Source: Desulfurivibrio alkaliphilus AHT 2
GTDB taxonomy: Bacteria; Desulfobacterota; Desulfobulbia; Desulfobulbales; Desulfurivibrionaceae
Length of the DNA stretch: 64,000 nt
Direction: 5' to 3'
NCBI RefSeq assembly: GCF_000092205.1
Contig: NC_014216.1
Coordinates: 2,175,742 to 2,239,741, forward strand
Shown: positions 1-8,908 of the stretch, piece after piece
Position numbering within the stretch: position 1 is the stretch's first letter
Layout: each line of letters starts with the position of its first letter
Program-made: the position numbers and the translations under genes
Notes under the pieces: model-generated
What the model was told of the DNA's origin: nothing
Seen by the model: the letters and a program-made list of their open reading frames with translations, nothing else
Databases searched by the model: none

Positions 1-968
1 TCGATGCGGATCCGCTCCTTGGTGATCCGCTCGCGGATCATCTTTTTCTTCAGTTCCTTGAGCAGTCCCTTGGCCTCCTGCAGCTTGACCGGCAACTGCT
101 CGCCGGCGGCCTCGGCCAGCTCGCCTTCAAGGGCTGCCAGCACCTTCTCTTCCAGCATAGCCGAAGCCTCGCCCCGCTGCTGCTTGTCCACGGTGGTGAT
201 TACCTGGGCCATCTCGGTGGCGGCCAGCTCCTGCACCCGCTGGCGCAGGGCCTCATCCACCTGGCGCGGTTTGACCTCCAGCTTGGGCTTGCCCGCCGCC
301 GCCTGCAGCTCTTTCTGCATGGCCAGCAGCGGCTGGAGGGATTCGTGGGCAAAGAAGATGCCGTTTTTGACCTCTTCTTCCGACAGGCTGTCGGCCCCGC
401 CTTCCACCATTACCACCGCCTTTTCACTGCCGGCGACGATCAGGTCCAGGCGGGAGTTTTTGCGCTGCTCCTGGCTGGGGTTGAGCACATACTGGCCGTC
501 GATCATCCCCACCCGCACCCCGGCGATGGGGCCCAAAAACGGCACCTGGGAAACGCTCAGGGCGGCGGAGGCCCCCAGCATGGCCATCAGGTCGGGATCG
601 TTCTCCTGGTCGGCGGACAAAACGGTGGCGATGATCTGGGTTTCATGCTGGTAGCCCTGGGCAAAGAGCGGCCGCAGGGGCCGGTCGATGATCCGGCAGG
701 CCAACGTCTCGTTTTCGGTGGGGCGCCCGATCTCGCGCCGGAAGAAGCTGCCGGGAATCCGGCCCACGGCATAAAAACGCTCCTGATATTCGATGGTCAA
801 CGGCAAAAAGTCGATGTTTTCCTTGGGCTCGCGGGCGGCGGTGGCGGTTACCAGCACCACGCTCTGACCGTAGGTTACCAGCACCGAGCCGCCGGCCTGC
901 TTGGCCAGACGTCCGGTTTCGATGGTGAGTTTTCTGCCGGCCAATTCAATACTTACTTTCTTTTCCAT
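1..968 (-). CDS. pnp: polyribonucleotide nucleotidyltransferase (PNPase), 5' part only
   Basis: PNPase degrades RNA 3'->5' by phosphorolysis and is a core component of bacterial RNA turnover. About 322 N-terminal codons are present and the gene runs off the left edge. The translation starts MEKKVSIELAGRKLTIETGR and continues through the first RNase PH-like domain, with typical stretches such as RFYAVGRIPGSFFRRE and CRIIDRPLRPLF, into the all-helical linker. The second RNase PH domain and the KH and S1 domains lie outside the window. The purine-rich stretch AAGGAAGGATAAGGA precedes the ATG at 968. It follows rpsO, the usual rpsO-pnp arrangement, but about 300 nt separate the two and hold a terminator and a palindromic repeat. 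The family assignment is secure. Confidence 0.96.
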   Translation of the reverse strand, partial: MEKKVSIELAGRKLTIETGRLAKQAGGSVLVTYGQSVVLVTATAAREPKENIDFLPLTIEYQERFYAVGRIPGSFFRREIGRPTENETLACRIIDRPLRPLFAQGYQHETQIIATVLSADQENDPDLMAMLGASAALSVSQVPFLGPIAGVRVGMIDGQYVLNPSQEQRKNSRLDLIVAGSEKAVVMVEGGADSLSEEEVKNGIFFAHESLQPLLAMQKELQAAAGKPKLEVKPRQVDEALRQRVQELAATEMAQVITTVDKQQRGEASAMLEEKVLAALEGELAEAAGEQLPVKLQEAKGLLKELKKKMIRERITKERIRI

Positions 969-1062
969 GATTTTCCTTATCCTTCCTTTTCCTTAACTGC
1001 TGATTACTCCTTGCATCCATCTACAGGCAACAATCCCTTGACCGCCGCCCAGCACAAAAACA

Positions 1063-1169
1063 GTAATCGTTCAGCCGCACCGCACCTTCGGGCGATCAGC
1101 CAGGCTTGAGTACCGATGTACGCTACGCCTGGCTGCTTACCCGAATCTGCGGCACTGCTGAACGATTAC
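1063..1169. repeat. GTAA cloverleaf element, copy F (rpsO-pnp spacer)
   Basis: Imperfect palindrome of 107 nt. The outer arms GTAATCGTTCAGC and GCTGAACGATTAC pair perfectly over 13 bp. Inside lie a CCGCA/TGCGG pair and a central stem CAGCCAGGC/GCCTGGCTG capped by a GTAC-cgat-GTAC hairpin. The core layout matches the other copies (CCGCA, then GGGCGATC, then the GTAC hairpin), but its sequence is the most diverged of the full-length copies. It has no T-run, so it is not a standard rho-independent terminator. Partial arm-like sequences (GGTAACCGTTCACC near 1200-1213 and GTAACTGCTGCC at the end of rpsO) occur between it and rpsO. Confidence 0.75.
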
Positions 1170-1211
1170 GGCCCGTTACACCGGGAAGTTAGTACCCCTG
1201 GTGAACGGTTA

Positions 1212-1254
1212 CCAAAAACATGGGGGGCCAGATCCTTTACAGACCTGACCCCCC
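1212..1254 (-). terminator. rho-independent terminator downstream of rpsO
   Basis: On the minus strand, GGGGGGTCAG (1254-1245) pairs with CTGGCCCCCC (1231-1222) around a 13-nt loop. It is followed by ATGTTTTTGG. It lies 21 nt past the rpsO stop codon, so pnp downstream may rely on read-through or on its own promoter. Confidence 0.75.
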
Positions 1255-1275
1255 GTTTGCGGCACCCGGCAGCAG

Positions 1276-1545
1276 TTACTTGCGGATGCCCAGACGTTGA
1301 ATCAAGTTGCGGTATCGTTCAACGTCCTTGCTTTTCACATAATCCAGCAACCGCCGGCGCTGGCCGACCAGCTTCAGCAGCCCCCGGCGAGAGTGGTGGT
1401 CTTTCTTGTTAATCTTGAAATGCTCGGTCAAGTAGCTGATCCGGGCGCTCAACAGAGCCACCTGCACCTCGGGGGAACCGGTGTCGTTGTCGTGGGTGCC
1501 GTAGTCGGCGATGATGGCCTGCTTGTCTTCCGTTTTCAGAGTCAC
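1276..1545 (-). CDS. rpsO: 30S ribosomal protein S15
   Basis: S15 binds the 16S rRNA central domain early in 30S assembly. I take the GTG at 1545 as the start. It gives exactly 89 residues ([16 protein letters not shown] onward), the family's usual length, and has TTAAGGAG seven bases upstream. A longer ATG reading would add ten unconserved residues and ignore this ribosome-binding site. Conserved stretches include [35 protein letters not shown] and a C-terminal LIQRLGIRK. The gene lies between truB and pnp. Its stop codon reads AAGTAACTG, and the sequence beyond resembles an arm of the GTAA repeats. Autoregulation of rpsO is known in E. coli; I see no leader structure that would demonstrate it here. 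Confidence 0.97.
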   Translation of the reverse strand: MTLKTEDKQAIIADYGTHDNDTGSPEVQVALLSARISYLTEHFKINKKDHHSRRGLLKLVGQRRRLLDYVKSKDVERYRNLIQRLGIRK

Positions 1546-1651
1546 GATGAAGCTCCTTAAATATAATTGAAACATTCAGGAAGCGGCCAGCCGCGCCAGC
1601 CACCCCTACTAAATCTTCAGCCGCAGTAAATACTCAAATCGGGCCAGACCG

Positions 1652-2377
1652 TCAAGGTTTTAGTAACCGGCCCTCGACTTCCGGCACCGGCAGGGCGCCG
1701 GCCGCCACGGCGGCGGCGGCCTGGGGTTCCAGCAGGCGTTCGCCGGCCAGGGCCTGCTCCACCCGGAAGTCGCCGCTGGCCAGGCGGCGCAGGGCCGCCA
1801 GATGGGCACCGCAGCCCAAGGCTTGCCCCAAATCGTGGGCCAGGCTGCGAATATAGGTGCCCTTGCTGCAGCAGACCCGCAGCACCACCCGGTGTTGCCG
1901 GTGGTCCCGGCTTACCACTTCCAGCCGGTGGATCAGCACCCGGCGGGGCGGCTTGCTGATCATCTCGCCCCGGCGCGCGTAGCTGTACAGCGGTTTACCC
2001 TGGTGTTTGGCGGCGGAAAAGGCCGGCGGGCTTTGCCAGAGCTCGCCCCGGAAGTTATCCAGGGCCGCTTCCAGGGCGTCGAAATGGGCTGCCGTCACCG
2101 GACGACGGTCCAGGATCTCACCTTCGGGATCATGGGTGGCGGTGGTCACACCCAGTTGCACCGTGGCTTCATATTCCTTATCGCCCACCATCAGGCGATC
2201 CACCAGGCGGGTGGCCGGGCGGCCGATGCAGACCAGCAGCAGGCCGGAGGCGAAGGGGTCCAGGGTGCCGGCATGGCCCACCTTTTTAATGCCGGTGGCC
2301 CGCCGCACCAGTTGCACCATGCGAAAAGAGGATGGCCCCGCCGGCTTGTCCACCGGCAGCACCCCCGGGTCTAACAT
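1652..2377 (-). CDS. truB: tRNA pseudouridine(55) synthase
   Basis: TruB isomerises U55 in the T-loop of elongator tRNAs to pseudouridine. The 241-residue product opens GVLPVDKPAGPSSF and carries the catalytic motif HAGTLDPFASGLLL, whose Asp (about residue 40) is the nucleophile in the family. The segments KEYEATVQLG and SKGTYIRSLAHDLG are also typical. The gene overlaps the 3' end of nrnA by a few bases, indicating translational coupling in the nusA-infB operon. Its C-terminus (VEGRLLKP) is short, without an appended PUA domain of the archaeal kind. Confidence 0.96.
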   Translation of the reverse strand: MLDPGVLPVDKPAGPSSFRMVQLVRRATGIKKVGHAGTLDPFASGLLLVCIGRPATRLVDRLMVGDKEYEATVQLGVTTATHDPEGEILDRRPVTAAHFDALEAALDNFRGELWQSPPAFSAAKHQGKPLYSYARRGEMISKPPRRVLIHRLEVVSRDHRQHRVVLRVCCSKGTYIRSLAHDLGQALGCGAHLAALRRLASGDFRVEQALAGERLLEPQAAAAVAAGALPVPEVEGRLLKP

Positions 2378-3351
2378 TTTTCCACCAGGGGCTCCAGGGC
2401 CCGTAGCAGTTCGCCGGAGAGTTGCTCGATGGTGGTATTGAAACGCTTGAAGCCGGCGGCGTTGCGGTGGCCGCCGCCGCCGAACATGGCCGCCACTTTG
2501 GCCACATCATAGGTTGCCCCTTTGGAGCGCAGACTCACCGAAACCATGCCGGCTTCGGCCTCTTTCAGAAAGGCCGCCACTTTGACGCTGGTCAGGGCCC
2601 GGGGGTAGTTGATGAAGCCTTCGGTATCCTGCGGTGCGGCCCCGGTTTCGCCAAAAAAACGCTGAGGGGCGCTGATCATGGCGATCCGGCCGTTGCAGTG
2701 CAGGCTCAAGCCTTCCAACACCCGTTGGAACAGGCGCAGCCGGGCCAGGCTGTAGTTATCGAACAGCTTGCCGGCCACCTCCGCCGGTTTTACCCCTTTC
2801 AGCACCAGTTCCCTGGCGACCCGGAAGGTTTCGGCGGTGGTGGAGGAGTACTTGAAGGAACCGGTATCGGAAACAATGGCGGTGTAGAGGCAATAGGCCG
2901 CCTCGCTTGAAATATCCGCCTCCAGCGCCACCGCCAGGTCATAAACCATCTCGCCGGTGGAAGCCCGGTGGGGATCGACCCAGCGCTGATCGCCGAACTC
3001 CTGGTGACCGGCGTGATGATCCAGCACCAGAAAGGGCTTGATGGCCAGCAGGGCGGTCATGTTGTCGCCCAGGCGGTGGGCATCGCCGCAGTCCAGGGCA
3101 ACGGCGCAATCAAAGGAGTCCAGGTCGGGCAACTCGGTGGTAATCTCGTTGGCGCCGGGCAAAAAGTCGTAGAGGTGGGAAACCTCAGCCTCGCCGAACA
3201 GAGAAACCTCTTTGCCCAGCCCCCGCAGGACCATCCCCAGGGCCAGTTGCGAGCCCAGGGCATCGCCGTCGGGATGAATATGGGTCAGCACCAGCACCCG
3301 CCGGGCTTGCTTCAGGGCCGCAGCTATCTCCATTACCGGCAAGGTATTCAT
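2371..3351 (-). CDS. nrnA: DHH/DHHA1 phosphoesterase, NrnA-like oligoribonuclease / pAp phosphatase
   Basis: NrnA-type enzymes degrade short RNA oligonucleotides and often dephosphorylate pAp, using Mn2+. The protein has the DHH signatures THIHPDGDALGSQLALG (N-terminal, metal-binding), VALDCGD, and LDHHAGH (the namesake DHH), followed by a DHHA1 domain with the GGGGHRNAAGF motif near the C-terminus. I place the start at MNTLPVMEIAAALKQARR (3351). A second ATG lies at 3333, and neither has a convincing Shine-Dalgarno. The frame also stays open upstream to an ATG at 3492 whose ATGA overlaps the rbfA stop. That longer reading adds 47 residues encoded entirely by spacer and palindromic repeat A. 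The gene sits between rbfA and truB, its usual place in deltaproteobacterial nusA-infB operons. Confidence 0.9.
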   Translation of the reverse strand: MNTLPVMEIAAALKQARRVLVLTHIHPDGDALGSQLALGMVLRGLGKEVSLFGEAEVSHLYDFLPGANEITTELPDLDSFDCAVALDCGDAHRLGDNMTALLAIKPFLVLDHHAGHQEFGDQRWVDPHRASTGEMVYDLAVALEADISSEAAYCLYTAIVSDTGSFKYSSTTAETFRVARELVLKGVKPAEVAGKLFDNYSLARLRLFQRVLEGLSLHCNGRIAMISAPQRFFGETGAAPQDTEGFINYPRALTSVKVAAFLKEAEAGMVSVSLRSKGATYDVAKVAAMFGGGGHRNAAGFKRFNTTIEQLSGELLRALEPLVEKC

Positions 3352-3353
3352 TC

Positions 3354-3462
3354 GTAAGCGATCACAGGGCACCGCATCTTGCGGCGATCGAGCCGGCTCA
3401 CGTACTGAGGTACGCTTCGCCGTCTCGCTTGCCGCAACCTGCGGCACCCTGTGACCGCTTAC
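3354..3462. repeat. GTAA cloverleaf element, copy A (rbfA-nrnA)
   Basis: Full-length 109-nt copy. Arm GTAAGCGATCACAGGG pairs with CCCTGTGACCGCTTAC, 15 of 16 positions, with one A-C mismatch at position 8. Inner hairpins: CCGCA-tct-TGCGG, a central imperfect stem capped by CGTAC-tgag-GTACG, and GCCGCA-acc-TGCGGC. Compared with copy B it differs at 6 of 109 positions. Two of these are a compensated A-T to G-C swap in the outer stem. It is open in frame with nrnA and may be translated if the upstream ATG at 3492 is used. Confidence 0.88.
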
Positions 3463-3488
3463 CCCGGGAGCCCCGCGATCATTTGCGC

Positions 3489-3896
3489 TCATTCTTCTTC
3501 TCCGGCCTTGATTTCCTGGAAAATTCTTTCCAGTTTCTCCTGTTCAGCCAAGGAACGGTCGTGTTCAAAGATCAGGGCCGGGACCACCCGCAGGGCAAGA
3601 TTTTTGGCCAGGCTGCTGCGAATGAAGCCTTTGGCGCTGGCCAGCCCCTTGGCCGCCTCGGCGGCGGCGGCCTCGTCGAAAACGCTGTAATAGAGGCGGG
3701 CCTGGCTGAGATCCGGGGTTACCGTGGCGCGCAGGATGGTTACTTTGGCCACCCGGGGATCCTGGACCTTGGCCACCAGCAGGGCCGCCACTTCCTGGCG
3801 GATCTCGTCGGCGATCCGGTCCGGCCGGCGCTTGCCGGTGCGGGCCGGCAAACCCGGCAGCGGGGGTAAACTGGTTTTGCGACGGGCGGCACTCAT
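3489..3896 (-). CDS. rbfA: 30S ribosome-binding factor A
   Basis: RbfA is a KH-like protein that binds the immature 30S subunit and assists 16S rRNA maturation. The 135-residue product has the typical core RPDRIADEIRQEVAALL, VQDPRVAKVTILRATVTPDLSQARLYYSV and LRVVPALIFEHDRSL. The N-terminus carries a basic, proline-containing extension of about 20 residues (MSAARRKTSLPPLPGLPART), longer than in E. coli. It lies 3 bases downstream of infB in the usual operon order. Its stop codon overlaps a potential ATG (ATGA) that opens the extended nrnA frame. Confidence 0.94.
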   Translation of the reverse strand: MSAARRKTSLPPLPGLPARTGKRRPDRIADEIRQEVAALLVAKVQDPRVAKVTILRATVTPDLSQARLYYSVFDEAAAAEAAKGLASAKGFIRSSLAKNLALRVVPALIFEHDRSLAEQEKLERIFQEIKAGEEE

Positions 3897-3899
3897 GCT

Positions 3900-6638
3900 T
3901 TACAACTCCGGCTGGATTTCCTTCATCACGAAGAACTCCAAGACGTCCCCTTCCTTGATATCGTTGTAGTTACGCAGGGAAATACCACACTCGTAACCGC
4001 TGGCCACTTCCTTGGCGTCGTCCTTGAACCGCTTCAGCGAGCTGAGCTGGCCGGTGTGCACCACCACCCCGTCGCGCAGCAGCCGTACCTGGGCGTTGCG
4101 CTCGGCCTTGCCGTCGGTGACATAGCAACCGGCGATGGTTCCCACCTTGGAGACATGGAAGGTCTGGCGCACCTCGGCGGTACCGATGACCTCTTCGATG
4201 AACTCCGGCTCCAGCAACCCTTCCATGGCCTTTTTGATGTCTTCCAGGGCGTGGTAGATAACGTCGTAAAAACGCATATCCACCTTTTCCCGCTTGGCCA
4301 GCTCCTGGATCCGGGCGTTGGGCCGCACATTGAAGCCGATGATCAGGGCATCGGAGGCGGCAGCCAGCAACACGTCGGACTCATTGACCGTGCCGGTGCC
4401 GGAGTTGAGCACCCGGACCTTGACGTTGTCGGTGGAAAGCTGTTCCAGCGAGGAACTGAAGGCCTCCAGGGTGCCCTGCACGTCGGCCCGCAGGACCACC
4501 ATCAGTTCTTTGACCTCGCCTTCCTGCATCCGATCGAAGAGGTTCTCCAGCGAGATCTTGCTGTCGGTGGCCAGCTCCTTTTCCCGCAGCTTCAACTGCC
4601 GCTCGGCACTGACGTTTTTGGCCATCTTGTCGTCCCGGACCACGATAAACTCGTCACCGGCCTGGGGCACGCCGCTCAAACCCTGAATCTCAACGGGAAA
4701 GGAAGGGCCGGCCTCCTGCACCTGCTCACCCTTGTCGTTGATCAGCGAGCGGACCTTACCGGCAAACTGCCCGGCCACAAAGGCGTCGCCCACCCGCAAG
4801 GTGCCCTGCTGAACCAGCACCGTGGCCACCGGGCCGCGCCCTTTATGCAACTGGGCCTCGATCACGTGGCCCTTGGCGTGGCGTTGGGGGTCGGCTTTAA
4901 GTTCCAGCACCTCCGACTGCAATAGGATGTTGTCCAACAGGGTGTCGATGCCGATACCCTTTTTGGCCGAGGTTTCGCAGTAAATGGTATCGCCGCCCCA
5001 CTCTTCGCTCATCAGCCCCAAGTCCGCCAGCTCGCGCTTAACCCGCATGGGGTCGGCATTTTCCTTATCGATTTTGTTGATGCAGACCAGAATGGGCACT
5101 TCCGCCGCCCGGGCGTGGTTGATGGCCTCCCGGGTCTGATCCATCACCGAATCGTCGGCGGCCACCACCAGCACCACGATATCGGTGACCTGGGCGCCGC
5201 GGGAACGCATTTCGGTGAAGGCCTCATGCCCCGGTGTATCCAGGAAGACCACCTCGCCCTGGGGGGCCCGCACATGATGGGCCCCGATGTGCTGGGTAAT
5301 GCCCCCGGCCTCGCCGGCGGCCACATCTGATTTGCGAATGGCGTCCAGGATCGAGGTCTTGCCGTGGTCGACATGCCCCATCACGGTAACCACCGGCGGG
5401 CGGGGTTTGAGCTCGCCGCCGGTCTCTTCCTCTTCCAGGGTGAGGATGGTCTGCTCCTCGGTTTTGCCCTGCTCCACTTCGTAGCCGAATTCGGCCGCCA
5501 CCAGGGCGGCGGTATCGAAATCCATGGCCTGGTTGACGGTGGCCATGACCCCCAGCCCCATCAGCTTGGCGATCACCTCGTTGGCCTTGGCCCCCATGCG
5601 GTGGGCCAGATCGCCCACCGAAATGGTTTCATAAACGGTGATTCTTTTCTTGATGGCCTTGGTTTCGGCGGCAAACTGCGGCTTGTCATGCTGCTGCTTG
5701 CGCTTGCCGCCGCCCCGGCCACCCCGGCCCAGGCGGACGCCGGCCGGCACCAGACCCAGTTCGTCGAAATCTTCGGCCACCACTTCGGCCTTGCGCTTGC
5801 GCTTGCCCGCCGCCCCTTTCTTGGCCGGACCACGATCGACCTCCGGGGTGAACTTGACAAAGCGCTTGCCCTTCTTTTTCCCGGCGGCATCATCAAAATC
5901 GGGCTCTCCGGCCGCCACGGCCGGTTTCTTGCCTTTCTCCGGCTTACGGGGCCGGGGACGCTCCTCGGGAGAGGGGGTAATGGTAATGGCCGCCCGCTTG
6001 ATCACCCGGGCCAAGCCCTTGCGCTCCGGGGCTTGGGCGGGGGTGGCCGGCTCTGCCGCCGGGGCCTCTGCCGCCGCGGCGGCGGGAGCTTCAGTGGCGG
6101 GAGCAGGCGGCGGTTCCTCGGCGGCGGCCGGCGCCGGTTCGGCTGCCGCGGCGGGAGCTTCTTCTGCTGCCGTCTTCGGCGCCTTTTCCGCCTCGACCTC
6201 CGGGGCGGCCTCTGCGGCCGGAGCTTCGACAGAAGCTTTGGCGGGCCCGGCTTCCGGGGCCGCGCTTACCGGCGGGGCAACACCTTCCGCCGGAGCGGCG
6301 GGAGCCTCGGGGGCTGCGGCTGGTTGTTCCGCCTCTTCGGCGGCCGGGGCAGTGCTTTCTGCCGGAGATTCCGGGGCTGCCGGGGCCTCTTCCGCCGGTG
6401 GCTGCACCACCGCCTTGCGGCGGCGGATAATGGTGCGACGCCCCTGGTCCTGGATCCTTTTTTCCTTGGTTTCCGTCTGCAGCAGCCCAAGTTTAACGCG
6501 AATCTCCCGGGCCTCGTCCTCAGTCAGGGTGGAGCTGTGGGATTTCACCTGGTATCCATCTTCCTGCAGACGGGCTACCAGAACCTTGTTTTCCAGCCCT
6601 GCTTCTTTGGCCAACTCGTATACGCGAATTTTCTTCAT
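3900..6638 (-). CDS. infB: translation initiation factor IF-2
   Basis: IF-2 is the GTPase that brings initiator fMet-tRNA to the 30S subunit. I start at [18 protein letters not shown] (6638), which is the IF2_N domain; the open frame extends 14 codons further without family support. GGGAG lies about ten bases upstream. About 912 residues: N-terminal IF2_N, a long Ala/Pro/Glu-rich low-complexity linker (roughly 6000-6420 on the DNA), a Lys/Arg-rich stretch, a second IF2_N-like segment ([19 protein letters not shown]), then the G domain with [14 protein letters not shown] (G1), [15 protein letters not shown] (G3) and [10 protein letters not shown] (G4), followed by the beta-barrel and C-terminal domains that bind fMet-tRNA. 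Located between nusA and rbfA, as is usual. Confidence 0.97.
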   Translation of the reverse strand: MKKIRVYELAKEAGLENKVLVARLQEDGYQVKSHSSTLTEDEAREIRVKLGLLQTETKEKRIQDQGRRTIIRRRKAVVQPPAEEAPAAPESPAESTAPAAEEAEQPAAAPEAPAAPAEGVAPPVSAAPEAGPAKASVEAPAAEAAPEVEAEKAPKTAAEEAPAAAAEPAPAAAEEPPPAPATEAPAAAAAEAPAAEPATPAQAPERKGLARVIKRAAITITPSPEERPRPRKPEKGKKPAVAAGEPDFDDAAGKKKGKRFVKFTPEVDRGPAKKGAAGKRKRKAEVVAEDFDELGLVPAGVRLGRGGRGGGKRKQQHDKPQFAAETKAIKKRITVYETISVGDLAHRMGAKANEVIAKLMGLGVMATVNQAMDFDTAALVAAEFGYEVEQGKTEEQTILTLEEEETGGELKPRPPVVTVMGHVDHGKTSILDAIRKSDVAAGEAGGITQHIGAHHVRAPQGEVVFLDTPGHEAFTEMRSRGAQVTDIVVLVVAADDSVMDQTREAINHARAAEVPILVCINKIDKENADPMRVKRELADLGLMSEEWGGDTIYCETSAKKGIGIDTLLDNILLQSEVLELKADPQRHAKGHVIEAQLHKGRGPVATVLVQQGTLRVGDAFVAGQFAGKVRSLINDKGEQVQEAGPSFPVEIQGLSGVPQAGDEFIVVRDDKMAKNVSAERQLKLREKELATDSKISLENLFDRMQEGEVKELMVVLRADVQGTLEAFSSSLEQLSTDNVKVRVLNSGTGTVNESDVLLAAASDALIIGFNVRPNARIQELAKREKVDMRFYDVIYHALEDIKKAMEGLLEPEFIEEVIGTAEVRQTFHVSKVGTIAGCYVTDGKAERNAQVRLLRDGVVVHTGQLSSLKRFKDDAKEVASGYECGISLRNYNDIKEGDVLEFFVMKEIQPEL

Positions 6639-6796
6639 TCCTAAAGCTCCCGAAGAGATTTCCCGACTCTTCGTCAACATCCCGGGGCGGGGCGGCTCAA
6701 GCGCCGCCCAATTACACCGAAACTTATATTTTCACTTCCCTATCGCTTTTTACCCAGCCGGCTAGCTTATCATGAACGCTCGCCGCTGTCATCCTC

Positions 6797-6859
6797 GTAA
6801 GCGTTCAGCAGCACCGCATCTTCGGGCAAGCAGCCAGGCTTACGTACAGGGACGGTTAC
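6797..6859. repeat. GTAA element, half copy G (nusA-infB)
   Basis: A left half of the cloverleaf element: GTAAGCGTTCAGCAGCACCG, then CATCTTCGGGC, a CAGCCAGGC stem half, and the ACGTAC of the central hairpin. It breaks off into GACGGTTAC. The matching right arm is absent. The terminal GTTAC on the plus strand is GTAAC on the minus strand, and its TAA is the nusA stop codon (AAG TAA CCG). Its left arm is closest to that of copy F. The rest of the spacer up to infB shows no other clear signal. Confidence 0.6.
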
Positions 6860-8205
6860 TTATCCTCCGCCGGCTCGTCCTCGCCGGCTTGCTTTGCCGC
6901 TTCCGCCTCGGGCTTTTCTTCCTCGACCGGGGCGTTTGTTCCCGTTTCCTCTTCTTGGGGCTCCTCCTCCCGGGGCTCAACCAGGGAGGCTGCGCTTACC
7001 AAAGCTTGCGCCTCTGGTTCTTCCAGACCCAGGGTCGTGGCCACTTCTGCCGGGTCCGCCGCTGCCAGCTCGGCGGCCGATGAAATCCCGCCGTCGTAAA
7101 GCTTTTCCGCCTGTTTCTCGCTGATCCCCGCCACATCCAGCAAGGATTGGAAACCCTCTTCAATGGAACGGGAATACCTGGTCTCGCTCTTAACGTCGAT
7201 CCGCCAGCCCAGCAGGGCCGAGGCCAGCCGCACGTTCTGGCCCTGGCGGCCGATGGCCAGCGACAGCTGATCGTCGGGCACCACCACCAGCAGGGTATTG
7301 TTTTCCTCGTCCACCACCACCATGGAAACCTGGGCCGGGGCCAGGGCATTGGAGACATAACGGGCCGGGTCCGGGCTCCAGGGCACAATGTCGATCTTCT
7401 CGCCCTGCAGCTCCTGCACCACATTCTGCACCCGGGACCCCTTCATGCCGACACAGGCGCCCACCGGATCGACATCGCTCTCGGTGGAGCTGACGGCGAT
7501 CTTGGCCCGGGAACCGGGCTCGCGGGCCACGCCCATGACCTTGACGATGCCTTCGGCGATCTCCGGCACCTCCATGGTGAATAGCTTGGTCAAGAACTCG
7601 TTGCAGGTCCGGCTGAGAACCAACTGGGGTTCCTTGGACGACTGGCGAACGTCAAGCAGGTAGGCCCGAATCCGATCGCCCTGGCGGTAGGATTTGCGGG
7701 GCATCTGCTCGCGGGAAGGTAAAATGGCGTCGGTGCGACCCAGGTTGACGATCATGTTACCCCGTTCGAAGCGCTGCACGATACCGTTGACGATATCGCC
7801 CTTGCGCTCCTTGAAGAGGTCGTAAACCACATCGCTTTCCGCTTCCTTCATCTTTTGAATGATGACCTGCTTGGCGGACTGGGCGGCGATCCGGCCCAGG
7901 TCGGCGGCAGAATCCATCTTGCTGCCCAGCTCATCACCCATCTCCACTTCCGGGTCCAGCTCCTTGGCCTCGGCCAGCGAGATTTCCGTCTGCTCGTCGG
8001 TTACTTCATCCACCACGGTGCGGAACTGGAAGAGCTCGATCTCGCCGTACTCATCGTTATAACGGGCCTCGATCTCGCGGCGGTGGCCGTATTTCTTCTT
8101 GGCCGCGCTCATCACCGCCTCTTCGATGGCCTCAATAAGCAGATCGCGGTTAATTCCTTTGTCGCGACTGATCTGATCGATGATTCTTTTAAGCTCTGAT
8201 ATCAT
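6856..8205 (-). CDS. nusA: transcription termination/antitermination factor NusA
   Basis: NusA binds RNA polymerase and nascent RNA and modulates pausing, termination and antitermination. The 449-residue protein starts MISELKRIIDQISRDKGI (NusA N-terminal domain), continues with an S1 domain (GDIVNGIVQRFERGNMIVNLG), then KH1 and KH2 (VGACVGMKGSRVQNVVQEL and LSLAIGRQGQNVRLASALLGW). The C-terminal part has one helix-hairpin-helix-type repeat (LLDVAGISEKQAEKLYDGGI) and an acidic Glu/Ala-rich tail. It lies in the rimP-nusA-infB operon. The stop codon is formed by the end of palindromic half-element G, so the acidic tail may have been altered by that insertion. Confidence 0.96.
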   Translation of the reverse strand: MISELKRIIDQISRDKGINRDLLIEAIEEAVMSAAKKKYGHRREIEARYNDEYGEIELFQFRTVVDEVTDEQTEISLAEAKELDPEVEMGDELGSKMDSAADLGRIAAQSAKQVIIQKMKEAESDVVYDLFKERKGDIVNGIVQRFERGNMIVNLGRTDAILPSREQMPRKSYRQGDRIRAYLLDVRQSSKEPQLVLSRTCNEFLTKLFTMEVPEIAEGIVKVMGVAREPGSRAKIAVSSTESDVDPVGACVGMKGSRVQNVVQELQGEKIDIVPWSPDPARYVSNALAPAQVSMVVVDEENNTLLVVVPDDQLSLAIGRQGQNVRLASALLGWRIDVKSETRYSRSIEEGFQSLLDVAGISEKQAEKLYDGGISSAAELAAADPAEVATTLGLEEPEAQALVSAASLVEPREEEPQEEETGTNAPVEEEKPEAEAAKQAGEDEPAEDK

Positions 8206-8236
8206 TTGTCAACTCCAAACGTATTTAAAATGGGCG

Positions 8237-8704
8237 CTACCACTCCACCACCAACCTGGCCCGCCGTACCGCCGCCAAGGGCACCTTTACCGGTCCGGCG
8301 TCGGTTTCCACCGTTACGGCGCCGTCGGCCACCTCGCCCAAACGGCCGATGACCACATTCTGGCCCTCGATCTGCCGAGTGCAGACGATTTTGGCCATTT
8401 TCCCGCGACAGCGAACATAGTCGCGCTCACGCCGCAAAGGGCGATCCAGCCCCGGCGAAGAAACCTCCAGGGTGAAGGCCTGCTCAATGGGGTCTTCCAC
8501 CTCCAGCAGGTGGGAAACCTCGCGGCTGACCCGGGTACAGTCGTCGAGGCCGACCCCGTCGTCGGCATCGATGATCAGGCGCAGCACCCAGCCCGGGGCC
8601 TCGCGGCGAAACTGCAGTTCCGCCAGCTCAAGGCCATGGTCCAGCACCACCGGCTCCAACAGTTCATGAAGGCGTTGGATAAGGGCTGATTCTCCGGCCG
8701 ACAT
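8237..8704 (-). CDS. rimP: ribosome maturation factor RimP
   Basis: RimP assists late 30S maturation. The 155-residue product has the two-domain RimP pattern: an N-terminal alpha/beta domain (IQRLHELLEPVVLDHGLELAELQFRR, LRLIIDADDGVGLDDCTRVSREVSHLLEVEDPI, LEVSSPGLDRPLRRERDYVRCRG) and a C-terminal SH3-like barrel ending RRARLVVEW. It is the first gene of the rimP-nusA-infB-rbfA-nrnA-truB-rpsO-pnp run. GGGAG lies about twelve bases before the ATG. I found no convincing sigma70-type promoter in the short stretch between the tRNA terminator and this gene. Confidence 0.95.
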   Translation of the reverse strand: MSAGESALIQRLHELLEPVVLDHGLELAELQFRREAPGWVLRLIIDADDGVGLDDCTRVSREVSHLLEVEDPIEQAFTLEVSSPGLDRPLRRERDYVRCRGKMAKIVCTRQIEGQNVVIGRLGEVADGAVTVETDAGPVKVPLAAVRRARLVVEW

Positions 8705-8772
8705 AGTTCTTTAAACTCCCACTCAACTCCCCGGGTTGTTACCAGGAGGCGGCAGCCCCAGGGACCAAAAAC

Positions 8773-8796
8773 AAAAAAAGCGGGCTTGCGGCCCAC
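8773..8796 (-). terminator. rho-independent terminator after tRNA-Gly
   Basis: On the minus strand, GTGGGC (8796-8791) pairs with GCCCGC (8785-8780) around loop CGCAA, followed by seven T residues (8779-8773). It lies between the tRNA-Gly gene and rimP and probably ends the tRNA transcript. Confidence 0.75.
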
Positions 8797-8908
8797 TTTC
8801 AAAATTCCACCCGACACGGATGGCTCTGAAAAACAGCAGACGGTTAAAAAGCGGCTCTGCCACCTTCTGCCGGCAAATCAGGAAAAGACCACACAAAAAA
8901 AGGGGTCT

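Noticed and set aside
8705-8772. Promoter for the rimP-nusA-infB operon in the spacer upstream of rimP.
   Set aside because: No pair of hexamers with acceptable spacing; the operon may be driven from within or beyond the tRNA region.
8887-8908. AAGACC-N-GGTCTT hairpin directly after tRNA-Gly as its terminator.
   Set aside because: The stem is short and the T-run falls in the loop; the GC-rich hairpin with seven T at 8773-8796 is a better candidate.
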